Source: Hydrogenophaga intermedia
GTDB lineage: Bacteria > Pseudomonadota > Gammaproteobacteria > Burkholderiales > Burkholderiaceae_C
Assembly: GCA_945869245.1 (NCBI GenBank)
Contig: CAMBOY010000017.1
Location: 1 to 20,978 of the forward strand
Direction of reading: 5' to 3'
Length of the DNA: 20,978 nt
Shown here: positions 9,794 through 16,195 of the stretch, piece after piece
Position numbering within the stretch: position 1 is the first letter of the stretch
Layout of the letters: the number at the start of each line of letters is the position of its first letter
Made by a program: the position numbers and the translations under genes
Notes under the pieces: generated by a model
The model's database searches: none
Seen by the model: only the letters and a program-made list of their open reading frames with translations
What the model was told of the DNA's origin: nothing

Positions 9794-10063
9794 TTACTCC
9801 CCTTCGCCGAATTTGTCGTTGATGAGCGCGAGCAAGGCATCCATCGCCGCTTGCTCATCCGGCCCGTCGATCTCGATCTCCACCTCGCTGCCCAAGCCGG
9901 CGGCCAGCATCATCACACCCATGATGCTTTTGGCGTTGATGCGCCGGCCGGCGCGGCTCATCCACACATCCGAGACAAACCCACCCGCCAATTTGGTCAA
10001 CTTGGCCGAAGCGCGGGCGTGCAGGCCCAGCTTATTGCTGATGGTCGCGGTGGTCTTGATCAT
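9794..10063 (-). CDS. ptsH: Phosphocarrier protein HPr
   Basis: HPr relays phosphate from enzyme I to EIIA domains. The 89-residue protein has the phosphorylation site His15 in NKLGLHARAS and a second motif AKSIMGVM with Ser46, the residue that HPr kinase/phosphorylase modifies in organisms that have it, including many beta-proteobacteria. The start at 10063 (MIKTTATISNKLG) matches the family, but its first 32 bases overlap the end of the EIIA gene and no Shine-Dalgarno is visible. Translation probably depends on ribosomes finishing the EIIA gene. HprK itself is not in this window. Confidence 0.97.
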   Translation of the reverse strand: MIKTTATISNKLGLHARASAKLTKLAGGFVSDVWMSRAGRRINAKSIMGVMMLAAGLGSEVEIEIDGPDEQAAMDALLALINDKFGEGE

Positions 10064-10478
10064 GAGATGGACGTCGAGCTTGGACTTGGGGCGCGGTCAC
10101 CGCCACCTGGATCACGCCTTGGGTGGCGCCAATCATGGCGCGCGACACCAGGGCATCGAGCGATTCGTGGCGGTACGACACGGTGCGCAGCAGCATGGGC
10201 AAATTGACGCCAGCGATCAGCTTGCTTTGCACCCCATCGACCAGGCGCTGCGCCACATTACACGGGGTGGCGCCAAACACATCGGTGAGCACCAGCAAGG
10301 AGGTCTCGTGGCACTGCGCCGCCAGCAGCCGGGCCTGTGCCAGGGTCTCCTCTGGCGGCATATTGGGCTGCACGTCCAGCGCCCGCACGCTGTCGGCGGC
10401 GTCGGCAAACACGTGCAGCACACAGGCCCGCAAAGCGCTGGCCAGGGGTGCGTGGGCGACGATCAGAATGCCGTTCAT
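10032..10478 (-). CDS. PTS EIIA component, mannose/fructose family
   Basis: This is a single-domain EIIA of the mannose family (148 residues; the domain is about 130). It begins MNGILIVAHAPLASAL, where His9 matches the phosphorylated histidine of ManX-type EIIA. DVFGATPCNVAQRL and the GVNLPMLLR segment are also family marks. No EIIB, EIIC or EIID gene is nearby, so it more likely serves in regulation than in sugar uptake. It overlaps ptsH by 32 bases and follows the lipoprotein gene by 54. The region before the ATG (ACTCCCACCC) has no good ribosome site. The last 20 residues (QARRPSHDQDHRDHQQ) are an unusual polar tail encoded mainly by the overlap with ptsH and the bases just before it. Confidence 0.93.
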   Translation of the reverse strand: MNGILIVAHAPLASALRACVLHVFADAADSVRALDVQPNMPPEETLAQARLLAAQCHETSLLVLTDVFGATPCNVAQRLVDGVQSKLIAGVNLPMLLRTVSYRHESLDALVSRAMIGATQGVIQVAVTAPQVQARRPSHDQDHRDHQQ

Positions 10479-10532
10479 GGGTGGGAGTTTATCCGTGCGC
10501 GGCGCGTTGTCCTGAGCCCCATGCGCAGGGCC

Positions 10533-11060
10533 TCAAGGCAGGCGCAGGGCCTCAAAAAATGGCGCCACCTCTGAGCGGTCTGGCCGCTGGCCGTACACCG
10601 CCGCCTGGTAGGCGATGTCGCCCTGCACAAAATAGACCGCCCGCACCACCAGTGCCTCGCCACGCGGACCCTGTCCGTCGGTCTGCACCGCTTGGCTCAG
10701 GGTGGCACCCGGTACTTGCCAAGCCCAGCTGTCCGGGGCCCCAGTGCCCGGGGCTTTGCCCACCGTGGACAAGCTCGCGCGCTGCCAGGCCTGCAGCAAA
10801 TCGGCATTGGCACCCGGCACCCGCATCCAGCCCAAGGCAAAACGCAAGCCGCCCGCTTCACACGCCATCATCGACAAATCGGCCGTCCCACTGGGCAGCG
10901 CCACGGGCCGCACTGCCGACTCGGGCTTACAAGGCAGCGAGGCCTGCAGTGGCGTGCCCTCGACCTGGGTGGTGCGCCAGTTGAAGGTGGGCGAGCAGGC
11001 CAGCGTGAGCGCCGAGGCGGCCAGTACCGCCCACAGCGGCGAGATTGGGGTGGGTGTCAT
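10533..11060 (-). CDS. Putative lipoprotein of unknown function
   Basis: I do not recognise this 175-residue protein. It starts MTPTPISPLWAVLAASALTL and then AC, a short hydrophobic segment ending in a cysteine at residue 22, so it looks like a lipoprotein signal, although threonine at -3 is not the usual lipobox residue. The mature part has three or so further cysteines, a WQVPGATLSQAVQ segment and a C-terminal AVYFVQGDIAYQAAVYGQR stretch resembling a small beta-rich domain. The ATG at 11060 is chosen because it places the signal at the N-terminus; the open frame continues upstream to 11366 but overlaps the divergent gene. It lies upstream of the PTS genes on the same strand. Confidence 0.7.
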   Translation of the reverse strand: MTPTPISPLWAVLAASALTLACSPTFNWRTTQVEGTPLQASLPCKPESAVRPVALPSGTADLSMMACEAGGLRFALGWMRVPGANADLLQAWQRASLSTVGKAPGTGAPDSWAWQVPGATLSQAVQTDGQGPRGEALVVRAVYFVQGDIAYQAAVYGQRPDRSEVAPFFEALRLP

Positions 11061-11088
11061 GCCCCACATTCTGGCGCATACTGTGCGG

Positions 11089-11490
11089 ATGAGCGCCGCC
11101 CACTTGCCTGCCATCGCCTCATTGCGCCAGAGCGCTGAACGCGCCAACGCCGCTGGACAACCCCTGGTCATCATGACCACCCTCGCTGGTTGCCCCTGGT
11201 GCGACATTGTGCGCAACCAGTATCTGGGGCCCATGCGGGCCAACGGCGATGTGGTGGCTTTCGAATTGGACGTTCGCGAGCGCAGCCAGCGTCTGCAGGC
11301 CTTTGACGGCAGCTTCACCACACCAGCCGAGCAAGCGCGCGCTTGGCGGGCGCGGTTTGCGCCCACCGTGCTGTTTTGGAACGCCCAAGGCCAAGAGCTG
11401 GCCGAGCGCTTGGTGGGCGTGGCGGTGCCGGAGCTGTACGGGGCCTACCTAGAGCAGCGGCTGGCCGAGGCACGGCGGCGGCTGCGCTGA
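11089..11490 (+). CDS. Thioredoxin-fold protein, cytoplasmic
   Basis: This 133-residue protein has a thioredoxin-like core: PLVIMTTLAGCPWCDIVRNQ places a CxxC pair at Cys35 and Cys38, and RFAPTVLFWNAQGQELAERLVG holds the conserved cis-proline region and beta-hairpin. It resembles the small SoxW/DsbD-gamma-type thioredoxins, but it has no signal peptide or membrane anchor, so a cytoplasmic thiol role is more likely. The ATG at 11089 is preferred over upstream in-frame starts because those would overlap the divergent lipoprotein gene. Only 28 bases separate the two divergent start codons. Substrate unknown. Confidence 0.8.
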   Translation: MSAAHLPAIASLRQSAERANAAGQPLVIMTTLAGCPWCDIVRNQYLGPMRANGDVVAFELDVRERSQRLQAFDGSFTTPAEQARAWRARFAPTVLFWNAQGQELAERLVGVAVPELYGAYLEQRLAEARRRLR

Positions 11491-11514
11491 GCGCCCAGCG
11501 CGCCGCCCTGGCGT

Positions 11515-12201
11515 CTATTGCAAAGCGCCAAACACCTTTTTGAGGATGGCGCTGCCCGCTTGCGCCGGGTTGGCGCGCAAGGCGCGCTCCTGCTCGGCAA
11601 TCACCGTGTACAAACCGTCGAGGGTTTTGTCCGTGACATAGCGTTCGATATTCGCTTCACTGTCCTTGATCAGCCCCAGCCCAGCGGCCTTGCCCGCCAC
11701 CCGGTTGTAGCGGTCGGCCAAGCCGACGCGGGCAGTGGCCTTTTGCACCACGGGCAAAAACTGCACACCCAAAGGCCCACGGGTTTTGTCGGCAAAAAAA
11801 CGCGTCACCGCGTCGTCGCCTCCGGTCAGCACGGCCGTGGCGTCGGCAACCGTCATGTTCTTGACCGCACCCAGCAGCAAGTTTTTGCCCAGCGGCACGG
11901 CGGTCTCGGCGGCGCGGTTCATGGCCGTCACCAGCTCGTCCACACGGGCACCCTGCCCGGTCACTTTGAGCAACTGGCTGGCATCGGCCAAAAAACCTGG
12001 CAGTGGGATACGAACTTTTGGGTTGCCAAGGAATCCATCGGCTGCGCCCAGTTGTGCCACCGCCACTTGCACGCCTTTGTCCAATGCGGCCTTGATGCCG
12101 GCGCTGGCCTCGGCTGGTTTGATAGAGGCCAAGGGATTGGCCAACGCCGCTGTGGGACAAGCCAGCCAAGCCAGTGTGTGGGTAAACTGCCGTCGGTCCA
12201 T
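11515..12201 (-). CDS. DUF4197 family exported protein
   Basis: This 228-residue protein belongs to DUF4197, an exported proteobacterial family of unknown function. It begins MDRRQFTHTLAWLACPTAAL followed by ANP, a Sec-type signal peptide cut near residue 22. Family marks are GIKAALDKGVQVAVAQLG, VRIPLPGFL, and near the C-terminus ERYVTDKTLDGLYTVIAEQE with the ending ILKKVFGAL. The open frame runs 14 codons further upstream, but the ATG at 12201 puts the signal at the start. It is convergent with the thioredoxin-fold gene (24 bases between stops) and divergent from the TlpA-like gene (99 bases). Confidence 0.85.
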   Translation of the reverse strand: MDRRQFTHTLAWLACPTAALANPLASIKPAEASAGIKAALDKGVQVAVAQLGAADGFLGNPKVRIPLPGFLADASQLLKVTGQGARVDELVTAMNRAAETAVPLGKNLLLGAVKNMTVADATAVLTGGDDAVTRFFADKTRGPLGVQFLPVVQKATARVGLADRYNRVAGKAAGLGLIKDSEANIERYVTDKTLDGLYTVIAEQERALRANPAQAGSAILKKVFGALQ

Positions 12202-12300
12202 GGTCGCTCCTGTACAAGATGTCGATGGCATCCACCTTGCCACAGTTGCGGGTGTGACGCTGGCCGATCCGCTGTGTCGTTTCCTTCTATTTCCCAGACC

Positions 12301-12813
12301 ATGACAAATGTCGCTGTTCCGTTCAATCGCCGTCTGTTATTGGCCGCTGGCCTGGGCTCCATGCTGGCGCCTGCGTTGACGGCTTGTGCCGGTCGCGATG
12401 CGGCGCCCGAGTCGCGTTTTGTGTTGCTCGACGGCAGCAGCGTGACGACCAACGAGCTCAAAGGCAAGGTCTTGCTGGTGAACTTCTGGGCCACCACCTG
12501 CGTGTCTTGCGTGAAGGAAATGCCCGCGCTGGTAGACACGTACCGCAAGTTCGCCTCGCGTGGTTTCGACACCCTGGCCGTGGCGATGAGCTACGACCCC
12601 CCCGCGTGGGTGCTCAACTTTGCCCAAAGTCGGCAGTTGCCTTTTAAGGTGGCGCTGGACAACACCGGCGAGATCGCCACCGCCTGGGGCGACGTCAAGC
12701 TCACACCCACCACGTACATTGTGGACAAGGGCGGCAACATTGTGAAGCGCTATGTCGGCGAACCCGATTTCGCCGCCTTGCACGGCTTGCTCGACAAGCT
12801 GCTGAAAGCCTGA
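12301..12813 (+). CDS. TlpA/ResA-like thiol protein, probable lipoprotein
   Basis: This is a 170-residue redoxin-type protein. The N-terminus has a twin arginine, a hydrophobic stretch and LTAC with Cys29, a good lipobox, so it is probably anchored outside the inner membrane. The thioredoxin domain follows: LLVNFWATTCVSCVKEMPAL carries Cys67 and Cys70, and KLTPTTYIVDKGGNIVKRYVG holds the cis-proline region. The active site is C-V-S-C rather than the usual C-x-P-C of TlpA and ResA. Close relatives reduce thiols for cytochrome c maturation or defend against oxidative stress; the neighbouring cytochrome c' gene makes a role in periplasmic thiol or heme chemistry plausible but unproven. Confidence 0.88.
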   Translation: MTNVAVPFNRRLLLAAGLGSMLAPALTACAGRDAAPESRFVLLDGSSVTTNELKGKVLLVNFWATTCVSCVKEMPALVDTYRKFASRGFDTLAVAMSYDPPAWVLNFAQSRQLPFKVALDNTGEIATAWGDVKLTPTTYIVDKGGNIVKRYVGEPDFAALHGLLDKLLKA

Positions 12814-12843
12814 GCGAACCCACGCCTTCAGCAGCGGTGTCGC

Positions 12844-13290
12844 TTAGTCCTTGCGGTACGCGTCGTGGCAAGCCTTGCAGGTTTGTGCTGCCGGACCAAA
12901 TGCCGCTTTCAGCTGGTCCAAATTGCCCGTACGGGCGGCCACCACCAGCTTGCCGACTTCGGTCTGCATCTTGCCGGCCGCGTCAGTGAACTTGGCTTGT
13001 TCGCGCCAGATTTCGGGTTTGGCTCGGGTGTCGCCCTGATCGGTGCCTGGACCAAAGGCGGCCCAGGGCAGTTTGGCCAGGGTTTCCAGCACCTCGGCGT
13101 TCTCTGCCGCCAGTTTGGCGTCGTAGGGCGCGCGGCCGTTGGCCATGGCACCCAGGCGGGCGAAATGGGTGCCCATGACGCTCAAGCTCGATTTGCGGTA
13201 CTTGACTGCGTCTTCGGGTTTCTGAAACTGGGCGTGGACCGGCGAGGCGACCATCCAGGCGGCGACAGCAAGGCTCAGTGCAACTTTCAT
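12844..13290 (-). CDS. Cytochrome c' (class II c-type cytochrome)
   Basis: Cytochrome c' is a periplasmic four-helix heme protein that binds NO and is linked to nitrosative-stress tolerance. The 148-residue precursor starts MKVALSLAVAAWMVASPVHA, a Sec signal cut after residue 20, and the mature protein begins QFQKPEDAVKYRKSSL, typical of the family. The heme site CKACH is at residues 138-142, near the C-terminus as expected of class II. An AGGAGA ribosome site precedes the ATG at 13290 and overlaps a perfect 10-base palindrome CTGTTAACAG (13299-13308). It is divergent from a cytochrome b561 gene. Confidence 0.93.
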   Translation of the reverse strand: MKVALSLAVAAWMVASPVHAQFQKPEDAVKYRKSSLSVMGTHFARLGAMANGRAPYDAKLAAENAEVLETLAKLPWAAFGPGTDQGDTRAKPEIWREQAKFTDAAGKMQTEVGKLVVAARTGNLDQLKAAFGPAAQTCKACHDAYRKD

Positions 13291-13407
13291 ACATTCTCCT
13301 GTTAACAGTGAAACAATCACGGCGTGTGACACGGTAACGCACAGGCATTACGCTGGTGTGGATACTGCGCGATATCCGAGCGTTCCGCTGGAACTCTTGT
13401 ACTAGGG

Positions 13408-13423
13408 TAAATCTCTAGATTTA
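13408..13423. promoter_or_regulatory. Inverted repeat in the cytochrome c'/b561 divergent region
   Basis: TAAATCT-CT-AGATTTA is a perfect 7-2-7 inverted repeat ending 13 bases before the cytochrome b561 ATG. Its AT-richness contrasts with the surrounding GC-rich DNA. A weak sigma70-like pair, TTGTAC (13397-13402) and TTTATA (13420-13425) with 17 bases between, would place the repeat across the spacer and -10, as a repressor site might be. It does not match the FNR (TTGAT-N4-ATCAA) consensus. The repeat is seen; operator function is inferred. Confidence 0.4.
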
Positions 13424-13436
13424 TAGAAAGGTGCTT

Positions 13437-14123
13437 ATGTTGTTGCGCATTTGGGATCTCCCCACCCGCGTTTTTCATTGGGCCCTGGCCCTGGCCGTGT
13501 TGGGCTTGGTCATCACGGGCAACGTCGGCGGTGACGCCATGGTCTGGCACATGCGCCTGGGCTACGGTGTGCTGACCCTGGTGGCCTTTCGCCTGCTGTG
13601 GGGCGTGGTGGGCGGTTACTGGTCGCGTTTTGTGCAGTTCCCGCTCGGTTTGCCGTCGGTGCTGCGCTACGTCCAGGGTGGGCGCGAGCCGCGCCTGCAC
13701 TGGGGGCACAACCCGCTGGGCAGTTGGGCGGTGGTGGCGATGCTGCTGGCCTTGGCTCTGCAAGCGGTGGCAGGCCTGATGGTCGACGACGAGATCGCCT
13801 ACGCTGGCCCTCTGACCAGCTTGGTCAGCGGCGACACCGTGCAGTTGGCCACCTGGTACCACAAACAGGTGGGCAAATTTGTGGTGCTGGGCCTGGTGGT
13901 GCTGCACCTGCTGGCGGTGGCCTTTCACTCGGTGGCGCTGCGCGAGCGCTTGGTGCCGGCCATGTGGCACGGCAACAAAGTGGTGGACGGCGCCGACGCA
14001 CCCGCCAGTCAAGACAATGGACGGCGCCGCACCTTGGCGCTGGTGCTGGCCGTGGTCTGTGCAGCCTTGGTGGCTGCGGTGGTGTGGTACGGCCAACGCC
14101 ACGCCTTCAGCGCCTTTGGCTGA
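13437..14123 (+). CDS. Cytochrome b561-family membrane protein
   Basis: This is a 228-residue di-heme b-type cytochrome of the bacterial cytochrome b561 / Ni-Fe hydrogenase b-subunit family. The start MLLRIWDLPTRVFHWALALA carries His14 in the family motif, and further histidines that could bind heme are at 38, 142, 157 and 164. Hydrophobic helices lie near residues 15-30, 43-60, 95-115, 147-165 and a final one at 199-218. The ATG at 13437 is favoured over the GTG at 13431 by the AAAGG ribosome site. Such proteins often pass quinol electrons to a periplasmic cytochrome c, here perhaps the divergent cytochrome c'. Confidence 0.88.
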   Translation: MLLRIWDLPTRVFHWALALAVLGLVITGNVGGDAMVWHMRLGYGVLTLVAFRLLWGVVGGYWSRFVQFPLGLPSVLRYVQGGREPRLHWGHNPLGSWAVVAMLLALALQAVAGLMVDDEIAYAGPLTSLVSGDTVQLATWYHKQVGKFVVLGLVVLHLLAVAFHSVALRERLVPAMWHGNKVVDGADAPASQDNGRRRTLALVLAVVCAALVAAVVWYGQRHAFSAFG

Positions 14124-14146
14124 GCTTGCGCTACAGTGACAGCATC

Positions 14147-14650
14147 ATGCCTGCCCCCTCTGTTTTGCCACCCGAGATAGCGATTGTTCCGGCACGCAGT
14201 GCCACCGAGCTGGCCGACATCCGTGCGTTGTTTGTCGAGTACCAGCGCGATTTGGGCATCGACCTGTGCTTTCAGGGTTTTCAAGAAGAACTTGACACCC
14301 TGCCCAGCGCGTACAGCGAACCGGGCGGCGGACTGTTCTTGGCCACCGTAGACGGCGTGGCCGCGGGATGTTGTGCGTTTCGCCCACTGGTGGCGAGCGA
14401 CCACCCCAACGCCTGCGAAATGAAGCGGCTGTTTGTGCGCGCGGCTTTTCGTGGCTTTGGCCTTGGGCGTCTGCTGGTGGACGCCACCGTGACGCACGCA
14501 CGGCTCGCGGGTTATTCGAACATGCTGCTCGACACCCTCAGCGACATGGAAGCCGCCCGCGCGCTCTACCAAGAAGTGGGGTTTGTGGAAGTAGCGCCCT
14601 ACTACCACAACCCCTTGCCAGGCGCCCACTACCTCAAAGTGGCTTTGTGA
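14147..14650 (+). CDS. GNAT-family N-acetyltransferase
   Basis: This 167-residue protein has the GNAT fold: CEMKRLFVRAAFRGFGLGRL is the beta4-alpha3 acetyl-CoA binding region with its R-x-x-G-x-G/A-type loop (RGFGLG), and the C-terminal half AARALYQEVGFVEVAPYYHN is a typical motif B. The N-terminal IRALFVEYQRDLGIDLCFQ segment matches small-molecule or amino-acid acetyltransferases of this subgroup. The acyl acceptor cannot be deduced. The ATG at 14147 is 23 bases after the cytochrome b561 stop, so they may share a transcript. The stop lies 15 bases from that of the convergent peroxiredoxin gene. Confidence 0.9.
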   Translation: MPAPSVLPPEIAIVPARSATELADIRALFVEYQRDLGIDLCFQGFQEELDTLPSAYSEPGGGLFLATVDGVAAGCCAFRPLVASDHPNACEMKRLFVRAAFRGFGLGRLLVDATVTHARLAGYSNMLLDTLSDMEAARALYQEVGFVEVAPYYHNPLPGAHYLKVAL

Positions 14651-14665
14651 GCGCCCTGCGCGGCC

Positions 14666-15175
14666 TTACAGCGCCTTGGCTTGGGCCAACAAGGTGGCCG
14701 CGTCGCTGACCTCGAACTTGCCGGGTGCCTCGCGGTTGATCGCCTGGACCACGCCGTCTTTCACCAACAGCGAATAGCGGTCGCTGCGCAGGCCCAGGCC
14801 GCGCGCGGTCAGGTCCAGCGTCAGGCCAGTGGCCTTGGCGAAGTCGGCGCTGCCGTCCGCCAGCATACGCACCTTGCCGGCGGTGTGCTGCTCACGGGCC
14901 CAAGCGCCCATGACAAATGCGTCGTTCACGCTGAGGCACCAAATCTCGTCGACCCCAGCGGCCTTGAAGGCCTCGGCGTGTTCCACATACCCGGGCACAT
15001 GTTTGACCGAGCAGGTGGGCGTGAAAGCGCCCGGCACCGCAAACAAGGCAATGGTCTTGCCAGCCGCCGCTTGAGCGGCTTCCACGGCGTTGGGGCCGAT
15101 GCTGCAGCCATTGCCCTCCACTTCCACATACTCCATCAGCGTAACCGCTGGCAATGTGTCTCCGACTTTGATCAT
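14666..15175 (-). CDS. Peroxiredoxin, Prx5/PrxII type
   Basis: Prx5-type peroxiredoxins reduce hydrogen peroxide and alkyl hydroperoxides in the cytoplasm, usually recycled by glutaredoxin or thioredoxin. The 169-residue length fits. The peroxidatic cysteine is Cys55 in VPGAFTPTCSVKHVPGY, and DAFVMGAWA is the conserved helix after it. Other cysteines are Cys24 and Cys80; either could in principle resolve, but many family members use external thiols. The ATG at 15175 has a strong GAGGAGG ribosome site. It lies directly after the S10 operon terminator; the 43 bases between the terminator and the start show no clear promoter. Confidence 0.94.
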   Translation of the reverse strand: MIKVGDTLPAVTLMEYVEVEGNGCSIGPNAVEAAQAAAGKTIALFAVPGAFTPTCSVKHVPGYVEHAEAFKAAGVDEIWCLSVNDAFVMGAWAREQHTAGKVRMLADGSADFAKATGLTLDLTARGLGLRSDRYSLLVKDGVVQAINREAPGKFEVSDAATLLAQAKAL

Positions 15176-15218
15176 GATGGCCTCCTCAGGCTGGAAAACG
15201 GCCCCGCCACGGGCGAAA

Positions 15219-15248
15219 AAAAAGCGACCGAATTGTCGGTCGCTTTTT
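15219..15248 (-). terminator. Rho-independent terminator of the S10 operon
   Basis: This is a perfect 13-base inverted repeat: AAAAAGCGACCGA (15219-15231), loop ATTG, TCGGTCGCTTTTT (15236-15248). In the minus-strand transcript the hairpin is followed by a run of eight U, starting 30 bases after the rpsQ stop. The A-tract on the other arm makes it capable of working in both directions, although no plus-strand gene reads into it closely. Confidence 0.92.
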
Positions 15249-15278
15249 GGCAGTCTGCTGAAGACGCAGACAACAGGC

Positions 15279-15548
15279 TTACACCAGCGCTGCCTTTTGC
15301 ACCAAACGGGTCACAACCCAGTTCTTGGTCTTGGACAGCGGACGGCTTTCGCTGATCTCGATGATGTCGCCCATCTTGTACTCGCTCTTTTCGTCGTGAG
15401 CGTGGTACTTGCTGGACTTCATCACGATCTTGTCGTAGAGCTCGTGCTTCACACGGCGCTCGACCAGGACCGTCACGGTCTTGGCGCGCTTGTCGCTAAC
15501 CACCTTACCGATCAGGGTGCGCTTGAGGGATGTTTTGGCTTCCGTCAT
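15279..15548 (-). CDS. rpsQ: 30S ribosomal protein S17
   Basis: S17 is a primary 16S rRNA-binding protein of the 30S body. The 89-residue protein starts MTEAKTSLKRTLIGKVVSDK and has the family core KTVTVLVERRVKHELYDKIV and the conserved GDIIEISESRPLSKTKNW. It is the last gene of the S10 operon, 11 bases after rpmC, and is followed by the terminator rather than by rplN. Confidence 0.98.
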   Translation of the reverse strand: MTEAKTSLKRTLIGKVVSDKRAKTVTVLVERRVKHELYDKIVMKSSKYHAHDEKSEYKMGDIIEISESRPLSKTKNWVVTRLVQKAALV

Positions 15549-15559
15549 GACTTCACTCC

Positions 15560-15760
15560 TTATTTGGCGGCGGCGCGCTGCTTCTCGGCCAAGATGGTCT
15601 TGGCGCGAGCGATGGCGCGACGGGTGTCGCCCAATGTGGCGTTGTTGTTGAGTTGTTGCGTGGCTTTTTGCATGCGCAGACCGAAATGGGCCTTTTGCAG
15701 GGATTTCACTTCGGCTTGCAAGCCGGCAACGTCTTTTTGGCGCAGTTCAGCGGTTTTCAT
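15560..15760 (-). CDS. rpmC: 50S ribosomal protein L29
   Basis: L29 is a small helical-hairpin protein near the peptide exit tunnel and helps form the trigger factor/SRP docking surface with L23. The 66 residues begin MKTAELRQKDVAGLQAEVK and contain LRMQKATQQLNNNATLGDTR with the usual RRAIARAKTIL ending helix. It lies between rplP (16-base gap) and rpsQ (11-base gap). Confidence 0.98.
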   Translation of the reverse strand: MKTAELRQKDVAGLQAEVKSLQKAHFGLRMQKATQQLNNNATLGDTRRAIARAKTILAEKQRAAAK

Positions 15761-15776
15761 GTGGATGTCCTCCGGA

Positions 15777-16193
15777 TCACTGGCCCAACATGCGCGTCAC
15801 GAATGTGGTGCGCAGCGGAAGTTTGGCGGCGGCCAGGGCGAACGCTTCGCGGGCCAGCTGTTCTGGCACACCCACGATTTCGTACAACACCTTGCCAGGC
15901 TGAATTTCAGCCACGTAGTACTCAACAGAACCCTTGCCGTTGCCCATACGGACTTCGGCAGGCTCGTTGGAGATCGGCTTGTCCGGGAACACGCGGATCC
16001 AGATGCGGCCACCGCGCTTGACGTGGCGAGAAATCGCACGGCGAGCGGCTTCGATCTGGCGGGCCGTCAGACGGCCGCGATCGGTGGACTTCAGGCCGAA
16101 ATCGCCAAAGGCCACGGTAGCGCCGCTGGTGGCGATACCGGTGTTGCGGCCTTTTTGCTCTTTACGGAACTTGCGACGAGCAGGTTGCAACAT
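15777..16193 (-). CDS. rplP: 50S ribosomal protein L16
   Basis: L16 sits near the A-site tRNA elbow and helps shape the peptidyl transferase centre. The 138-residue protein starts MLQPARRKFRKEQKGRNTGI and has AARRAISRHVKRGGRIWIRVF and GKGSVEYYVAEIQPGKVLYE, all standard. Its start is two bases past the rpsC stop, and its ribosome site AGGAG is in the end of rpsC, so translation is likely coupled. Confidence 0.99.
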   Translation of the reverse strand: MLQPARRKFRKEQKGRNTGIATSGATVAFGDFGLKSTDRGRLTARQIEAARRAISRHVKRGGRIWIRVFPDKPISNEPAEVRMGNGKGSVEYYVAEIQPGKVLYEIVGVPEQLAREAFALAAAKLPLRTTFVTRMLGQ

Positions 16194-16195
16194 AG

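Noticed and set aside
8723..10207. 494-residue open frame on the plus strand
   Set aside because: It is antisense to ptsI, ptsH and EIIA, all of which have intact catalytic motifs.
11061..11366. 102-residue N-terminal extension of the lipoprotein frame
   Set aside because: It would bury the signal sequence in the middle of the protein and overlap the divergent thioredoxin-fold gene.
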